64,000 nucleotides of DNA from Rotaria sordida (Eukaryota > Rotifera > Eurotatoria > Philodinida > Philodinidae), in the NCBI GenBank assembly GCA_905250125.1, contig CAJNOL010000371.1, positions 2,814 to 66,813 of the forward strand, in the 5' to 3' direction. Numbering within the stretch: position 1 is the stretch's first letter; the number at the start of each line of letters is the position of its first letter. Shown here one piece after another: positions 12,652 to 24,756 of this stretch. The notes beneath the pieces are model-generated. The model ran no database searches. It had not been told where the DNA came from and saw only the letters and a program-made list of their open reading frames with translations. The position numbers and the translations under genes were made by a program.

Positions 12652-13149
12652 ACATAATAAATAGTGAAATAGAAATGATATGTGTTATCTTTAAATGAAA
12701 TACTAGAATGAATTTTCCTTTCGAGCTAAGCTTTTCTTTTCTTTTATGTATATTTATGCATGGATCAACCTTCATATATAAATTTTTTTTCCTTTGATGT
12801 GTTAGATGTATATATATATCATAATCTTGTTTTGATCATAGTAAAGTTATGAACCTGTACTATATGCGTCATTCTCTGCACTATACAGTCTGCGCATAAC
12901 TATACAGTGCCTCGATTTATGCGCACTATGATTTAATGATGATTCATTTCATATTAAATGATGAAGACATAAAATAAAAAATTCAAATGTTCGAGTTCGA
13001 CAGCCTCTTCTTATCAGTGAGAAGGTGAAATTCTATCTCCTCGACATGGACTGCTGAATCAAACCCAATCATTTTCACTTAATTATAAATGATTATTATT
13101 TTTTACTTTACTCATTATACCATCTAATTTTACATCTTTTCCTTTTCGG

Positions 13150-13510
13150 AATGTGTTCATTGGATTAAATTCTATCGTTCCACCAATGGAGCGATGATAA
13201 CATCCATTGTCACTTGTTTTGTTAGCGTTAATTTCTTAACATGTTGTACGATGAATGTTTTACTTTCTAATTATTTAATAATTTTTAATGGATCTTCATA
13301 TCGTATAACAATTTGTTTCTAATGTTGCGTGTTTTTACTAAAACTAAATCATTGACTTTTAATAATAGATCTTGTCAATGTAAATCTTATCGAGCCTTAT
13401 ATTGTTGTTGACTTTTTATATTATTGTTTCGAGCTTCATTTACACCCATACCTATGTATATATCGAGTGGAATTTTTAACTTTGACAGATAATGTGACTT
13501 CGGTACAACA
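13150..13510 (-). pseudogene. Decayed retrotransposon integrase C-terminal relic
   Basis: On the minus strand two frames together read like the end of a Ty3/gypsy-type integrase. The first holds EARNNNIKSQQQYKAR, then KVNDLVLVKTR. After a frame change come IVIRYEDPLKIIK and FIVQHVKKL. The family pattern is a GDLVLVK-type motif followed by YxGPFKIxxxL and V(H)V..LK. At least three in-frame stops and one frameshift are present, so it cannot be functional. The N-terminal integrase core and reverse transcriptase are not seen in the window. An A/G-rich tract followed by TGTCGAAC lies just downstream (about 13005-12990, minus strand) and could be a polypurine tract and LTR edge. That is speculative. 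Confidence 0.45.
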
Positions 13511-15825
13511 TATACATCTATTGATACGTAATTCACAATTGGTCAATGACACATTAACAGTATATTAACAAATAGACTTTTTACATGATGAATTGTTTGT
13601 TTGTTAGTGAAGAGAGTTAATCAGGCAAACAAGAAACGGTTATAATTGCGTTAAAATGCGTTAAGTTAGCATTTTTACCATTTGAACATGATTAGTTAAA
13701 CAGTTCGTATTTTGAACACCTGTTTTTATAGTTTATTTCCAGAAGTTTCATCCTAAGCTGTTAAAAACAGTCTCATTCCATTATTATAAATAAAAAGAAA
13801 AAGGTGTGTTTTAACAATAATTTTTCGTTTTATTTATTTCATCTCAACTAATGGTAAATTCAGTTTTAAAAATTTCATAAATAAATGGAACATGTTCGGA
13901 CTGTATTACTATCGAGAAATACCTATCGAACTAAAATTCAGTGAAATAAATCTTTTCACAATGAAACATTTTTTATATTCATTAAAATCACACTTGTATT
14001 TCATGTTCTTGATTAAATGACTTTATCTAAGTGGATCAGTTATTTATACGAATATATTTATATTCTAACTTCATTACTATGTAAAAATCGACAAATTTTG
14101 TATAATTTTCAATAAAATCAAAAACTAATAAAACTATTTGTTTAAGTAATGCTTCTGTTTATAAGTACGATAGATTGAGGTTTCGGTAAAAATGAATGTG
14201 ATCATATCTGAATAATAAAAATAAAGTTAATCTTTCTGTAAGATTGTCCATATTCTAGAATTTTTCTTGTTTCGTAGATTCAGATGACATATGTTACTTA
14301 ACATATGTACATATACATTGAAAGCACTTTTTTCATTTGTTCCTTTTCTCACTAGGAAAATAACATACACACAAGAAAGGAAAGAAAAAGAAAAATATTT
14401 TTTCATAGTCTCCCTTTCGAAAATTTGCTCATTCTCCTTCTTATATTCTATATATTCATTTGTCTTCCTTTTCTTACGCTGTGTAAGTGATAAAATTACC
14501 TACTCGTCCAATTCGTCGTCCTTTTACACTACGAATAGATGTACACACGTGCATGCACGCTGCTACAGTCGAATAAGATTGAGTGTGCATAACGTATGTA
14601 TATATTAAATGTATCATGTGATATTTCTATAAGAATGAAATTTTTATAATTAAATTGGAGAGTTGAGAATACAAGAACAAGTAGAGTCATTTACTTGTTT
14701 ATTAAATTTAGAATTTCGATATTACAATTAATTATAGTTTAGCTGACCTAACCTTGAAAGTCAACTATACGTTTTTCTCCATGTGTCTTGAAAACTTGAG
14801 AATCAAATAGATCACATTTTCGATGTGAAATCATAATTGGCGTTTTGAGTGGCTCATGTATCAAAATCGATTGGATATATATATTGCACCATAATATGCG
14901 TCTTGTAAAAGTACACATATATGATCACTGGTTTATTTTTTTCCGTAATCTTTAAATATATTCCAAATTTGAAAGTTCGTTAGTGTGTATTAACAGATAG
15001 ATACACATTGTTTTCGCTGTGTGATGAAGTATTTTTTTCTATGAAAGATTAAATAGGCAGAACTCTTTTTTCGGAAATAGCATGTCTTAAAAAGAGAAAA
15101 TAATTGCGGCTAAGAAAATTATTGTTATCATATTTTGTTTAAGACAACAAATATCATTGAAAACTTATCAGCAGGTTGAGGGCAATTTTTCCACCTAGAA
15201 CAGTCATAAATTATTATGTTAGATGTTTACTGAAAGACAAATATGAAGTTACCGACGCTGATGTGTCTACTTAACAGTTTATTTAAAAGATTCTCTGTAA
15301 GATTTTCTGTGTATCTCATTTGCGTTGAATATCCAAAATCTTCTAGACGGATTCTTTACAAAAAGTACAAGCGTTATTGAGTTAGAATTATTCTTTGCGT
15401 GCCACTCACTCAGTATCCGGTCTATGGTCATCATCAACTCTGATCAATTGAAACATTTCTATGAAAATACAGGAATTTTTTTTCCTATCACAATATAAAC
15501 AATTATGAAAAGCAAAAAGTTCAAATAACAATCAGCAATAAAGTTTTTTGCACTTAAAAGTCAATTATCATCCGATATCTATGGAAATATGTGACATTTT
15601 CGAGAAATAATAAGTATTAGTATCATGAACTGCCATTAACCACTCGTTGGTATTCCATAAGAATTGACTTTTTTGCCACCAACAAACTTTATTAAAGAAT
15701 GACACTTGAATCTTTTATTTATGGAAAAAACAACGTCTAATTCTTTATCAATTTAGGTTTTTTTTTCCTTTCATCAGTATTATTTTCGTATTTCTCATGT
15801 AAATTTAAGTCTAGAAATGTTGTCT
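13511..15825. other. Gene-poor AT-rich stretch up to a scaffold gap
   Basis: No supported gene. A 105-codon plus-strand frame (14291-14608) is aromatic- and serine-rich and has no family pattern. No repeat with definable ends was seen. Confidence 0.35.
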
Positions 15826-15925
15826 NNNNNNNNNNNNNNNNNNNNNNNNNNNNNNNNNNNNNNNNNNNNNNNNNNNNNNNNNNNNNNNNNNNNNNNNNNN
15901 NNNNNNNNNNNNNNNNNNNNNNNNN
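15826..15925. other. Assembly gap (100 N)
   Basis: A run of exactly 100 N, the usual placeholder for a scaffold join of unknown size. Confidence 0.98.
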
Positions 15926-16060
15926 TCGGAATAGTTTATTTTTAACTCGATATTCGAAAAAAATATAAAAAATTCTTATTTAAATTTGATCAAACAAGAA
16001 ATGATTCAATAAAATAATTTCAAGAACAAAAAGAAAAGCGATTTTATTTCGTGAAATTTC

Positions 16061-16586
16061 TTATGAAAAACATTGACTTTTCAATGGAACATTATATTGA
16101 AAACGTCCATTGGAATCAATTAAATATACTCGATCAACGTCAAATTCATTAGTTGTAAATGTCCAACTTTGTGTAAATCGATTTCCAACTTCAGTTAAAT
16201 CATTTTTATCTAATTCTCCTAATGTTAATGTTCCATCAAAATTATTATTATTCTTATTTAAATTTAATTGTTGAATAGATTCAATATTAGTTGGTTTAAG
16301 AAAAAGACGTGATGTTGAATAATTAAAACAAATTGATCGTGCACCAAAATCAATTGTAAATTTTGGTATTGATCCAATTTGTAAACGTAGATCAGATTCA
16401 TTTGGTACATGATCATATTCAGCAACAATAATTTGAAATGGTTTAAGTGGACGAAATGATGTATCTTCAAATAAATGTAAAAGACGAGAAGAAAATTCAT
16501 TTGGTGGAATTATACATAAATAATTTTTTGTAATTAAACTTGGACGAATTTCTATTATCGAAGGTTTTTCAATAGGAACAAGTTGT

Positions 16587-16623
<37 letters not shown>

Positions 16624-17176
16624 CTTTTTCTTCAAAACCAACTAAAAGAACTTGATTTTCAATAGTAAATAAATCATCAGGATTATTTTCACGACTAATC
16701 ATACAAACACGATCAATAATAAATTTAATTGGTTTCCATTTAGCTTTTATTTCAATAAGCATATCTGATATTCTTGATGTTGTTGTTTGACCAAGTGTAA
16801 GATGAGCTTCAAATGGACGTGTATTTTTTAAATAATTTGGTAAGAAATTTTCTATTATTTGTTGTAATTCAACGACATCTTTACTTATTTTTGGTTTTAT
16901 ATGAAATGTACATTCATTACCTTTTTGTTTAAAATAATTAAATGATGTTTTATCGAATTCAATTTCAAATGATTTTCGTTGATTAAGAATTGATTCTAAT
17001 TGAATTTTTATATTAGCAAATTCTGATTCATGTACAAATGGATAAACTAAATTAATATGTGGCATCCAACGTGGATAAGCTTTATCATATGTTGATCGAA
17101 TGGATTGAATTTGTTCCCAAACATTTTCAGGTGGAATTAAACAAAGTGCTGTTTTAACTGTTACTGCAGTAGACAT
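16061..17176 (-). CDS. Tandem 2H (LigT-like) phosphoesterase, second domain degenerate
   Basis: A single-exon gene of 371 aa starting at MSTAVTVKTAL. Residues 1-180 form a 2H phosphoesterase domain with both histidine motifs: H40-I-N in MPHINLVYPF and H125-L-T in FEAHLTLGQ. This superfamily acts on 2'-5' or cyclic phosphodiester bonds in RNA or nucleotides; the substrate here is unknown. A linker with 11 consecutive Asn (186-196, from an AAT microsatellite at about 16590-16622) leads to a second copy of the fold (217-371). That copy repeats CLIPPEN as CIIPPNE and FEAHLTLG as FDGTLTLG. In it both catalytic histidines are replaced (F247 and T316), so it is probably non-catalytic. It is divergent from HSBP1 (start codons 704 bp apart). 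The gene lacks introns, unlike most of its neighbours. Confidence 0.87.
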
Positions 17177-17880
17177 AGTATTAATGACGCGATAATTTGA
17201 CTTGGTAGAAAGAGAAATAAATGTGGAGTATTGACATTAAGTATATGGTAATTGCATCATTCAGATACAATGACAAAACAATGTCGATTTCTCTTGATAT
17301 GATGAAATTAGTTTATATTTATTTCGTCAGTATAAATCATATAGAAAATGTTATACAAAAGATAATTTTCATTTATGTAAGAATGATATATAGATCAAAA
17401 GGAAATACTAGATCACGAAAGTATCTTAGTACTCAAGCACATGACATATTCTGAGTCATACGAATCTGTATAAATTCAAAATATCCAATAGTTAATCAAT
17501 AATGATAACTCATCATTGGACTCTTATTTTTGATTGAGATGCAATATGACTTCATATCCTTTAGTATCTTTTATCCTTGTACATGAATACGATTCAAGTT
17601 TTTTTTTTTTAAACTCAATAGACAGTATTCAATTACTTGTTAATGGTCGATGTTAATTTCGAGGTTTTGCCCTAAGAGTAAAGAGCGAAAGAAAAAAAAA
17701 TTCCATTCTTTTAACTACTTCTTATTTCTAAGAGAAAAAGAAACTCATAAACAATAGCAATAGCTTCTGTTAATGTGCATTGCTGCAGGATAGCCACCAA
17801 ACATACAATTCTGTTTGTTTTATTGCTATGAATAGTTGAGTAAAAGAAACATTAAGACACGAGTTTTTTTTTCATTGATC
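17177..17880. other. Divergent intergenic region, 2H gene / HSBP1
   Basis: About 700 bp between two divergent start codons, so it should contain both promoters. It is AT-rich with A and T runs. No TATA position or transcription factor site can be assigned with confidence. Confidence 0.4.
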
Positions 17881-18211
17881 ATGACGAATTTCACGACACA
17901 TATAGACTTTCCTCTACATGAACCTCGAAATGTTCAAGAACTTGTGGATTTGGTAATATTTTACTTCTTTTTGTTATGTAATATCATATAGATTTCATGT
18001 TAGATTCAAAATACAATGATACAAATTCAAGAAAAATTTGGACAAATGAGTGATTCAATTATGAAAAGAAGTATAAATAATATATATATATATGTTTTCA
18101 CAAAATCCAAACAATTTTTTTTTCTTAGTTGATGATATGGGTCAACAAATTGATGGTCTCGAAAGTAATATAGCACATATTATCTCATTAGCAAATGCTG
18201 AATCACCATAA
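17881..18211 (+). CDS. HSBP1: Heat shock factor-binding protein 1
   Basis: Three exons, 17881-17952, 18004-18070 and 18129-18211, with introns of 51 and 58 bp, give 73 aa. The conserved core reads NVQELVDL, then IQEKFGQMSDSIMKRIDDM and IDGLESNIAHI. This is the heptad-repeat coiled coil of HSBP1, whose human form is 76 aa. HSBP1 is a small trimeric or hexameric coiled-coil protein. It binds the trimerisation domain of heat shock factor 1 and dampens the heat shock response; it has also been linked to WASH-complex assembly at centrosomes. The N-terminus is a little longer than typical and variable, as in other animals. It runs tail-to-tail with the STPG-repeat gene (203 bp apart). Confidence 0.93.
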
Positions 18212-18414
18212 GAGTTTTTTATTTTATTGTTTACTTCTATTTACATAGCTTTCTTTTGTGTTAGTAGCATGAATTTAAATATTCAGTGTTTTTTTTTTTG
18301 TTTCTTTTGCTATTTTTGTTTTTTGAAAATATTCTCTCACATACAACATAAAAGTAAAAGAAAATATTGCAAGACAAAATTTTATTTTTATTAAAATGAA
18401 AAAAAAAATATTGT

Positions 18415-20857
18415 TCATGGCCAATAAAGACTTAAATAAGCTTCTTTACGTTGAAGTTTTTTCATTATTCGATCGTCAACAAGCTGAAATTAAAAAAAGA
18501 ATTTGAGAATAGAATGCAAAGAATTAATCAATTACTTGAATTCGAGCAGAAGTACCAGAATGTTCATGCATATGTGAACAATCACGAACTTTTTGAAAGG
18601 CTTGAAGATATCTATACAAAATAAAATTTTATTACAGTTTTATAATAAATATTTATTCACAGCCTATTTATGAAGCCTCTATGTGTGTGATGTAATATTA
18701 TTTAACCTAGTATAATTTGAAATATAAGATAGCACCAAAAACTCATGATTTTGTGAGAGTATGAAGGCGGATTATTTCTTCACACATAGTCATTAATGCT
18801 CACTCCTTTGTGAAACATGGTCAAAAAGGAATGTTGAATTATATAGGGTAGAAATTTGATCATATATCACTGGTATCACATTAGAATATATAAACTACTT
18901 CTTTATGACAGTTTCAGAGGGCTAAGTAAATCATGAAAAAATGGACCTGAAGATAGGTTGAATAAAACAATACTCGCGTGATTAATAATAACAAATCGAT
19001 CGTGTTTTATATTTTAATCCCACAGGAATTACGCTAACAGCTTTCTGTATCGTAGTTACATTTTTCCGATTATGTAAAATAGTGCTGATATTTATTGATG
19101 ATTTATTTCTTTGTTTTAAATTACTATTTTGTCCAAGAACTTGGCATTATACTATCTTGATAAAAATAAATTACGTTTATAACTGAAACTAGAATGATAC
19201 ACTATAGTAAGGTTTTAGAACATAGTGGATTTAAAAAAGAGCAGAAACATAAGTCGTCCTAGTTTGTCTTACAGATTAGGTCGAAAAAAGTGACCTGTTG
19301 ACAGCTCTCGTATTAGTGTGGATGCTGCTGCCAGGCAAGCTGACATCAATAATCACGCTCTTAAATATTGAGTTTTCTCAAATTAATTACTGAGCACATA
19401 TAACACCATACACTCACTTTTACTAGTGAGAAACTCGACGGGTGTGTTATGAATATACAATCGCCATAAGATGATAAGTTCCTATTTCTGGGTAATACAA
19501 ATGAAATGACTATGAGAACAGTTTCATAGAAATTTAATTTAGTACTTTAAGAAATAGGTGCAGAAAATTGATTTTTATATATAAAAAGAATATAGAAATG
19601 AAGTGTATTATCTTTGAGATAATTCACCTTATTACTATTAATTATTCACAAATGTTTCATTGAATAACTTGAATATTAGCATTAATGATTATATAGTACT
19701 ATTTTCATTTCTCTTTCACTTCTAAAATAACTATGTAAGTATTTAATATGATTTGAATTTATTCTTTTCGTATCATTTGAAAATTTGAGATTATTATTTT
19801 AATTTAACTTACGTTCTTTTAAATTTTTCTTGCCATAGCCAATTAAAATTAAAACAATTAGCACATAATATTTCATTTCGATATTGATAATAATCTCCAA
19901 CAGGTTGTTTAAGACAAATTACACACTATAAATAATCAAATTTAAGTCTATTAAAAACTCTACAAAAATCGAATCTCAAACCTTATCCTTATTTAATGGC
20001 ATACATTTCGTTTTAATAGCTGGTATTAATTTTGTTCGACCACCAAAACTATGAAGCATATGTACTTGACGATTCTGTTTAACATCACATTCATAACTAC
20101 CGGGTCTTGAATTAATAAAAAAAAAAAAAAGAAATATTTTAAGAAAAAAAAACTATTAATTAAATTAATTACCCAGGAATATCAGTACTTCTAGCAACTA
20201 TTGGAAATCTATCAGAAGCAGCATTAAATGGTTTAAATGCTCTTTTCTTTTCTGGTATTATATTTAAATCCATTTGATAAGTTTCTGGGCTTGGTACATC
20301 AGTCTATTTTAAATAGGCAAAATAAAATATAAACTATTTTTTGCTTTATTTGAAAATTCGCAAAAACAAAAACAAATCAAGCAACTCTTTTATTTGAGAT
20401 CACCTTCGGTACAAAAACTTCTCGTTTTTCTGTACGTGCATTGACAATATAACCACGACGACTCATCGGTTGATGTTCAAGAACATATCGAAATGATGTC
20501 TTTTCCTCATTATTATATGAACTTGGTCCACTATATTGATATTAAAACAAAAATAAAGCAAAAGAAGAGCATATAAAAGCAAGTAATTAGTTAGCCAGAA
20601 GAAAAATAAAAATAAATAAAAAATTTACAGATTTGATACGCCTCGTAATGGCGTCTGACTATTTCCAAAATAATCATGCGCTATATCACTAGGAAATGTA
20701 GGACGATTGAGAAATGTTGTGCCAAAAGCAACATTCGATTGAGCTGATTCGTCGTCTGAGTATATAGCAAGTAAAGCAAATCATGCAAAGAATAATAAAT
20801 CAAAATAGCAAAAAGAATATCATAGCAAAACAAAAAAGAAATCTTACCAAACAACAT
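18415..20857 (-). CDS. SHIPPO/STPG-repeat axonemal protein with C-terminal CxxC pairs
   Basis: Eight exons were assembled on the minus strand: 20857-20848, 20755-20629, 20530-20404, 20303-20173, 20105-19982, 19925-19813, 18611-18536 and 18483-18415. All phases join and the product is 258 aa. Repeats of the sperm-tail PG-rich type are visible: VAFGTTFLNRPTFPSD, LGPSSYNNEEKTSFRY, PSPETYQMD and PGPGSYECD. Near the C-terminus CVICLKQP and CANC give two CxxC-type pairs that could bind zinc. Proteins of this class sit on or inside ciliary doublet microtubules. The first coding exon is only 10 nt (ATG TTG TTT G), and the intron before the last two exons is 1.2 kb while the others are about 45-120 bp. 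The exact orthologue (ODF3/CIMAP or STPG subfamily) is not resolved. Confidence 0.72.
18991..19044 (+). repeat. Dispersed ~55-bp motif, copy 2
   Basis: Reads ATCGTGTTTTATATTTTAAT, then CCCACAGGAATTACGCTAACAG. It lies inside the long intron of the STPG-repeat gene, in the opposite orientation to that gene. Confidence 0.6.
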
Positions 20858-22689
20858 GTTGTTTTATTGAAGAAATGAAATGTGAGATTTTAGTTAACAT
20901 TCGCTTATCAAAATAATGTAAAACTTGTTACCCTGACAGCAATTAATAATAGAATTATAGATGTCGTTAAAAAGAATTGATCATGTCAAATGGTATTGAA
21001 AATCAAATATATTCATTGTGAAAAATATTGCTACAAAACGAATCAAATTTAATTTTTAATAATAATTCATGATTGATAAAGTCTCTTGCATGGAAAGTGT
21101 CTTCAAAATGGTATTTATGCATCTGCGATTACAAGTTGCCTTTATCCTTTTTTATGTATTCAATGAGAGTCACAAACCACCTTTCCATTTGATAAATATA
21201 AATTTTTCAAGTGTTTGTTTTCTCTTTTATTCAACTTGATAAGTCATATTGCCTGCACAAAAATTTTATATAGTAAAATATCTCTTCAATAAACGCTACC
21301 GGGACTTTTGAAAAGTGTTCATCTGTGGCTGTCGATGAAAAAAAAGATATTAATCACAATATATTTCATTCAGTAAGAAAGAAGCATAAAGAACAGCTAT
21401 CTTAAAGCTGCATTAGATTAATCTCACGAGTATACTTGTCATAGTCTATAAAAGGTGAATGTTCTTGACGATATGCCTATCACGGCTGTGGGAAGAGAGA
21501 GCAGATTATATAGTCAAATGATAAAATCTTTTTTAGTTAAAAAGCGTTTTATCACAAACATTGAGTTTTTTGTTGTTGTTTGCCTTCTGCTGTGCGTCCA
21601 TTAGGGACGAAAAATTTTAAAAAGGAAAACAATCAATTGCATCACAACTTATTCATTATTTCGACAAAAATGAAGCAGTTCATATGTGTAGAGTCACTAC
21701 TATCTGCACCTCGTGATATAGACCTCAGACATGATATTGATTATAGGAAATATAGGATGACTACAAAACCAACTAGTTGGTCTTGATAAATGTGAATTTG
21801 ATGAATGTTGCTGTACAATTCATTCAAATATATATTCATTATATTGTATTACATCAAAACTTTTGAATTTTTGTTTGTTTGATAATCATTTAAATATACT
21901 TTTTTACCGTCTCACAACCGTGAATACAAAACCAAGTGAAATATTCGATTTTTCCACTAATTCACGTTGTGATTTACTTTTACCACCGTTGTTGTTATCA
22001 TTAATTTATTGAGTTTTTTTTCATTTAACATAAGATGATGTTGTTATGTCATTGCTTTACCTGATATGCACAGTAGTTTTAGTACATTAGTCGGAAATGA
22101 TGAAGACGAGAGAGAAAAAAGTGCATGTGTATTCATTTAAAAGAGATTCAAAGAGCAATCGGGACTGCGGGAGATGCTCATTAATAGAGATTTCACTATA
22201 GTACAAAATCAGAAACTTGAAGTAATATGTAAAAACTATATTAAGAAACAAAAATTGAATTGATTAAAGTACGATTTCATACATTGTCTTCAATGAAAGC
22301 TTTTAATACTCAAGTGCGACATGATATCGAATGACGTTTCAAAAGAAAAAAATAACTAAGATACTCAGTTTTTGCAATAGTTTTATCACATCGACCTTTT
22401 TTTTGTTTAAACCATTGGACAGTTATTTTGACAATTATTTCAGTGATGTTTATTTTTATCGTTACATTTGTTATGTAAAATGAGAAAAATAGATATCTCA
22501 GAACAGAAGTGATCATCGTTTTATAACGTGAATAGTACAAATTTTGAGAAATGCTATCCATAGTTGTGGATCGTTATGGATTAAATATACAATGGAAATA
22601 TTTGTTACACTTATCAGAAAGTTGAATGATGATTTATTTGTTATTTAGGTGAAAATTGATGAAATAGAAAAAAAACCAACGAGAAGTTA
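20858..22689. other. Gene-poor stretch upstream of the STPG-repeat gene
   Basis: AT-rich, holding the presumed promoter of the minus-strand gene at its left edge. Short frames (21580-21786 plus, 22310-22561 minus) show no family pattern. Confidence 0.35.
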
Positions 22690-23230
22690 AAATCTTCTTT
22701 TATTTTATTTGGAGAATGTTAAAGATATTAGTTGGAATTTTCTGATGAAAATCAATGTCATCGTTGTTATTTAGAACAATCTAAACTAGATGAACGAAAA
22801 CAACAAATTATATTTGATTGTATTTCGCAAAAAGTAGCTGCTGAAAAAAAAACAACGTACTAAACTTCTTCAAATAGTTATTGAAAGTTGATAACAGCAA
22901 TTAATTGCAAGAAGTATGATTTCTCTTTCTTATTATTTTTTTATAAATAAGAAAATAATTCCAAATAAGTTGAATTAGAAGAAGTAGAATATGAAGCTCG
23001 AAAAAAAAAGAGAAAAACGATTTGCTTATTGACAATAAGAACACTAGCAAATTCATTAGATAAAAAATGATTCATAGTTTCATTACCAAAACTACCAAAG
23101 TCAACATGAATGCATAGAAGGCATGAAAACTGAAGTCGAATATAAAAAAAAAGACTTTATTTAGAACTTGAACAAACAATTGTTTCTAATTCACATCCAA
23201 TTCATCGATGGTATTCAGCCAAAACGTAAG
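22690..23230 (+). pseudogene. Decayed coiled-coil coding relic
   Basis: Plus-strand fragments read like one protein broken by stops and frameshifts. They include EFSDENQCHRCYLEQSKL, DERKQQIIFDCISQKVA and AEKK, and after an A-rich tract KVELEEVEYEARKKKEKN. Composition (K/E/Q-rich, heptad-like) indicates a coiled coil. Indels fall in poly-A runs, where real decay and assembly error look alike. The family is not recognised. Confidence 0.35.
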
Positions 23231-24187
23231 TATTTCAGTGCTTTAAAATCTGCTTATGGAATAGATCTGGAACAGTTAATTCTGAACAGAACTAGCTCAA
23301 AACTTCAGTATCAATTCAAATCTACTTCATCTCAGTGGATGATCTAATAGATTTCTAAAAACTTGTTGTCTATTTGATCTGGTCGTATTTATAGAGTAGG
23401 ATGCGCTCCGCAAAAAATTGAGTGTACAAGAAAACATCTTAACAGTGTTCATCGTACTCAAGATCCTCTTCTTTTCATATAAATCTGAGCTCAATCGGAC
23501 AAAAAAGAAGCATGCTTTCAAGAGCCTCTATATTTAACATCTACGGTTTAAAAGCAAGAACGAAAAAATGAAAAATAATCTGAATATTTCTCAATCGGCA
23601 TAATAGATTTTTAGAGATTCAGCTAATAAAACATCGAGACTCACTTTCAAACTTAGATCTTAAAATTGATGGCTGCTCTTCACCAAAGTACTGCATGCAA
23701 TGGTGAAAGTCACAAATCATATAGCTGCTCGTGATATCAAGCTATTCAACTTTCTTATACGCGTACACTACTTTGAAATAGACAATTATATTGATGATAA
23801 TTTGATTCATGTTTCAAAAAACAAGCAGTATGCTACGCAAGTTTATCAATTATTGACATACAGTATTATATCATCTTAAAATACTATTAACTGATTTTTT
23901 TCGATACTATTCAGAATAAATTATACGAAAAAGTACATTCATTATCTAAAACATGAGTTACATTTTCACAGATATATATTGAAAATAAAAGACTAAGAAT
24001 GTGATTAGAACTATTCGCTTTAGTTCATTACGTGGGTAGTGATGACACACTAAACTTTTATTTTCATTAAGCTTACCTGACGGCTTCAAAGTACATTGAT
24101 TTATAATTGAAATACAAAGTCATATATATATATATATATACACTCTACTTTTCTTCTAAACAATACACAACTGTTTTAAAAAACAAG
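23231..24187. other. No gene seen; upstream of the His-Gly-rich gene
   Basis: AT-rich spacer. A TA dinucleotide run at about 24122-24140 lies ~50 bp upstream of the His-Gly-rich gene start. No other structure is seen. Confidence 0.35.
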
Positions 24188-24672
24188 ATGCATATTAATC
24201 GGTGGAACATTCTTTTTGTTTTTCTACTATTGAGTTTGGTTACCATGCAATTCGTCAGTGCTGGTAGACATGGGCATGGGCATGGGCATGGTCATGGACA
24301 TGGGCATGGGCATCATGGACATGGCGGGTAAGTTGTCGGAACTATTTTATTAAATAATGTTGTTAAATTATCAGTTCCAGTAACAGTCAATGCTATCAAG
24401 CTCAACAATTTTTCAATCAATGGTGGCCTCAATCAGTACTTACCAGTGTCTTTCAAACATTGTGTTATCGAGTAGGAGCTACACAAGCTTGGACTACTCT
24501 TCAAGGACTATTAGGTGTTCCAGTTACAGGTTAGGAGAAAATTTTTGATTTAGAATTTATCTATGATTAATATGTAGGAACATTGGATCAAGCAACATTT
24601 CAAGCTCTTCTAAATAATAATAATCATGCATTACTGGCACAACAATTACTTGCAGGTGTTACAACTCCTTAA
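24188..24672 (+). CDS. Secreted His-Gly-repeat protein with PG-binding-like tail
   Basis: Three exons, 24188-24327, 24375-24529 and 24578-24672, with introns of 47 and 48 bp, encode 129 aa. A signal peptide (NILFVFLLLSLVTMQFVSA, about residues 7-25) is followed directly by (HG)n, about 10 His-Gly pairs at residues 28-46. The mature remainder contains CYQAQQFFNQWWPQ, a second cysteine, and the segment LQGLLGVPVTGTLDQATFQA. That segment's spacing (LQxxLGxxxTGxLDxxTxxAL) resembles peptidoglycan-binding type 1 domains, which are also found in some animal and phage proteins. His-Gly runs commonly bind zinc or copper, so a secreted metal-binding role is possible; no function is established. AATAAA follows the stop at 24679. 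It converges with the annexin gene (84 bp apart). Confidence 0.8.
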
Positions 24673-24756
24673 AATGAGAAATAAATTTATTAAAATATGC
24701 ATGCACTGAATAAAATCATTCGATAAAAGTTCATTCTTTTTCATTCATTATAGATT

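Noticed and set aside
16264-16500. Minus-strand frame inside the 2H phosphoesterase gene
   Set aside because: An out-of-frame shadow of that gene.
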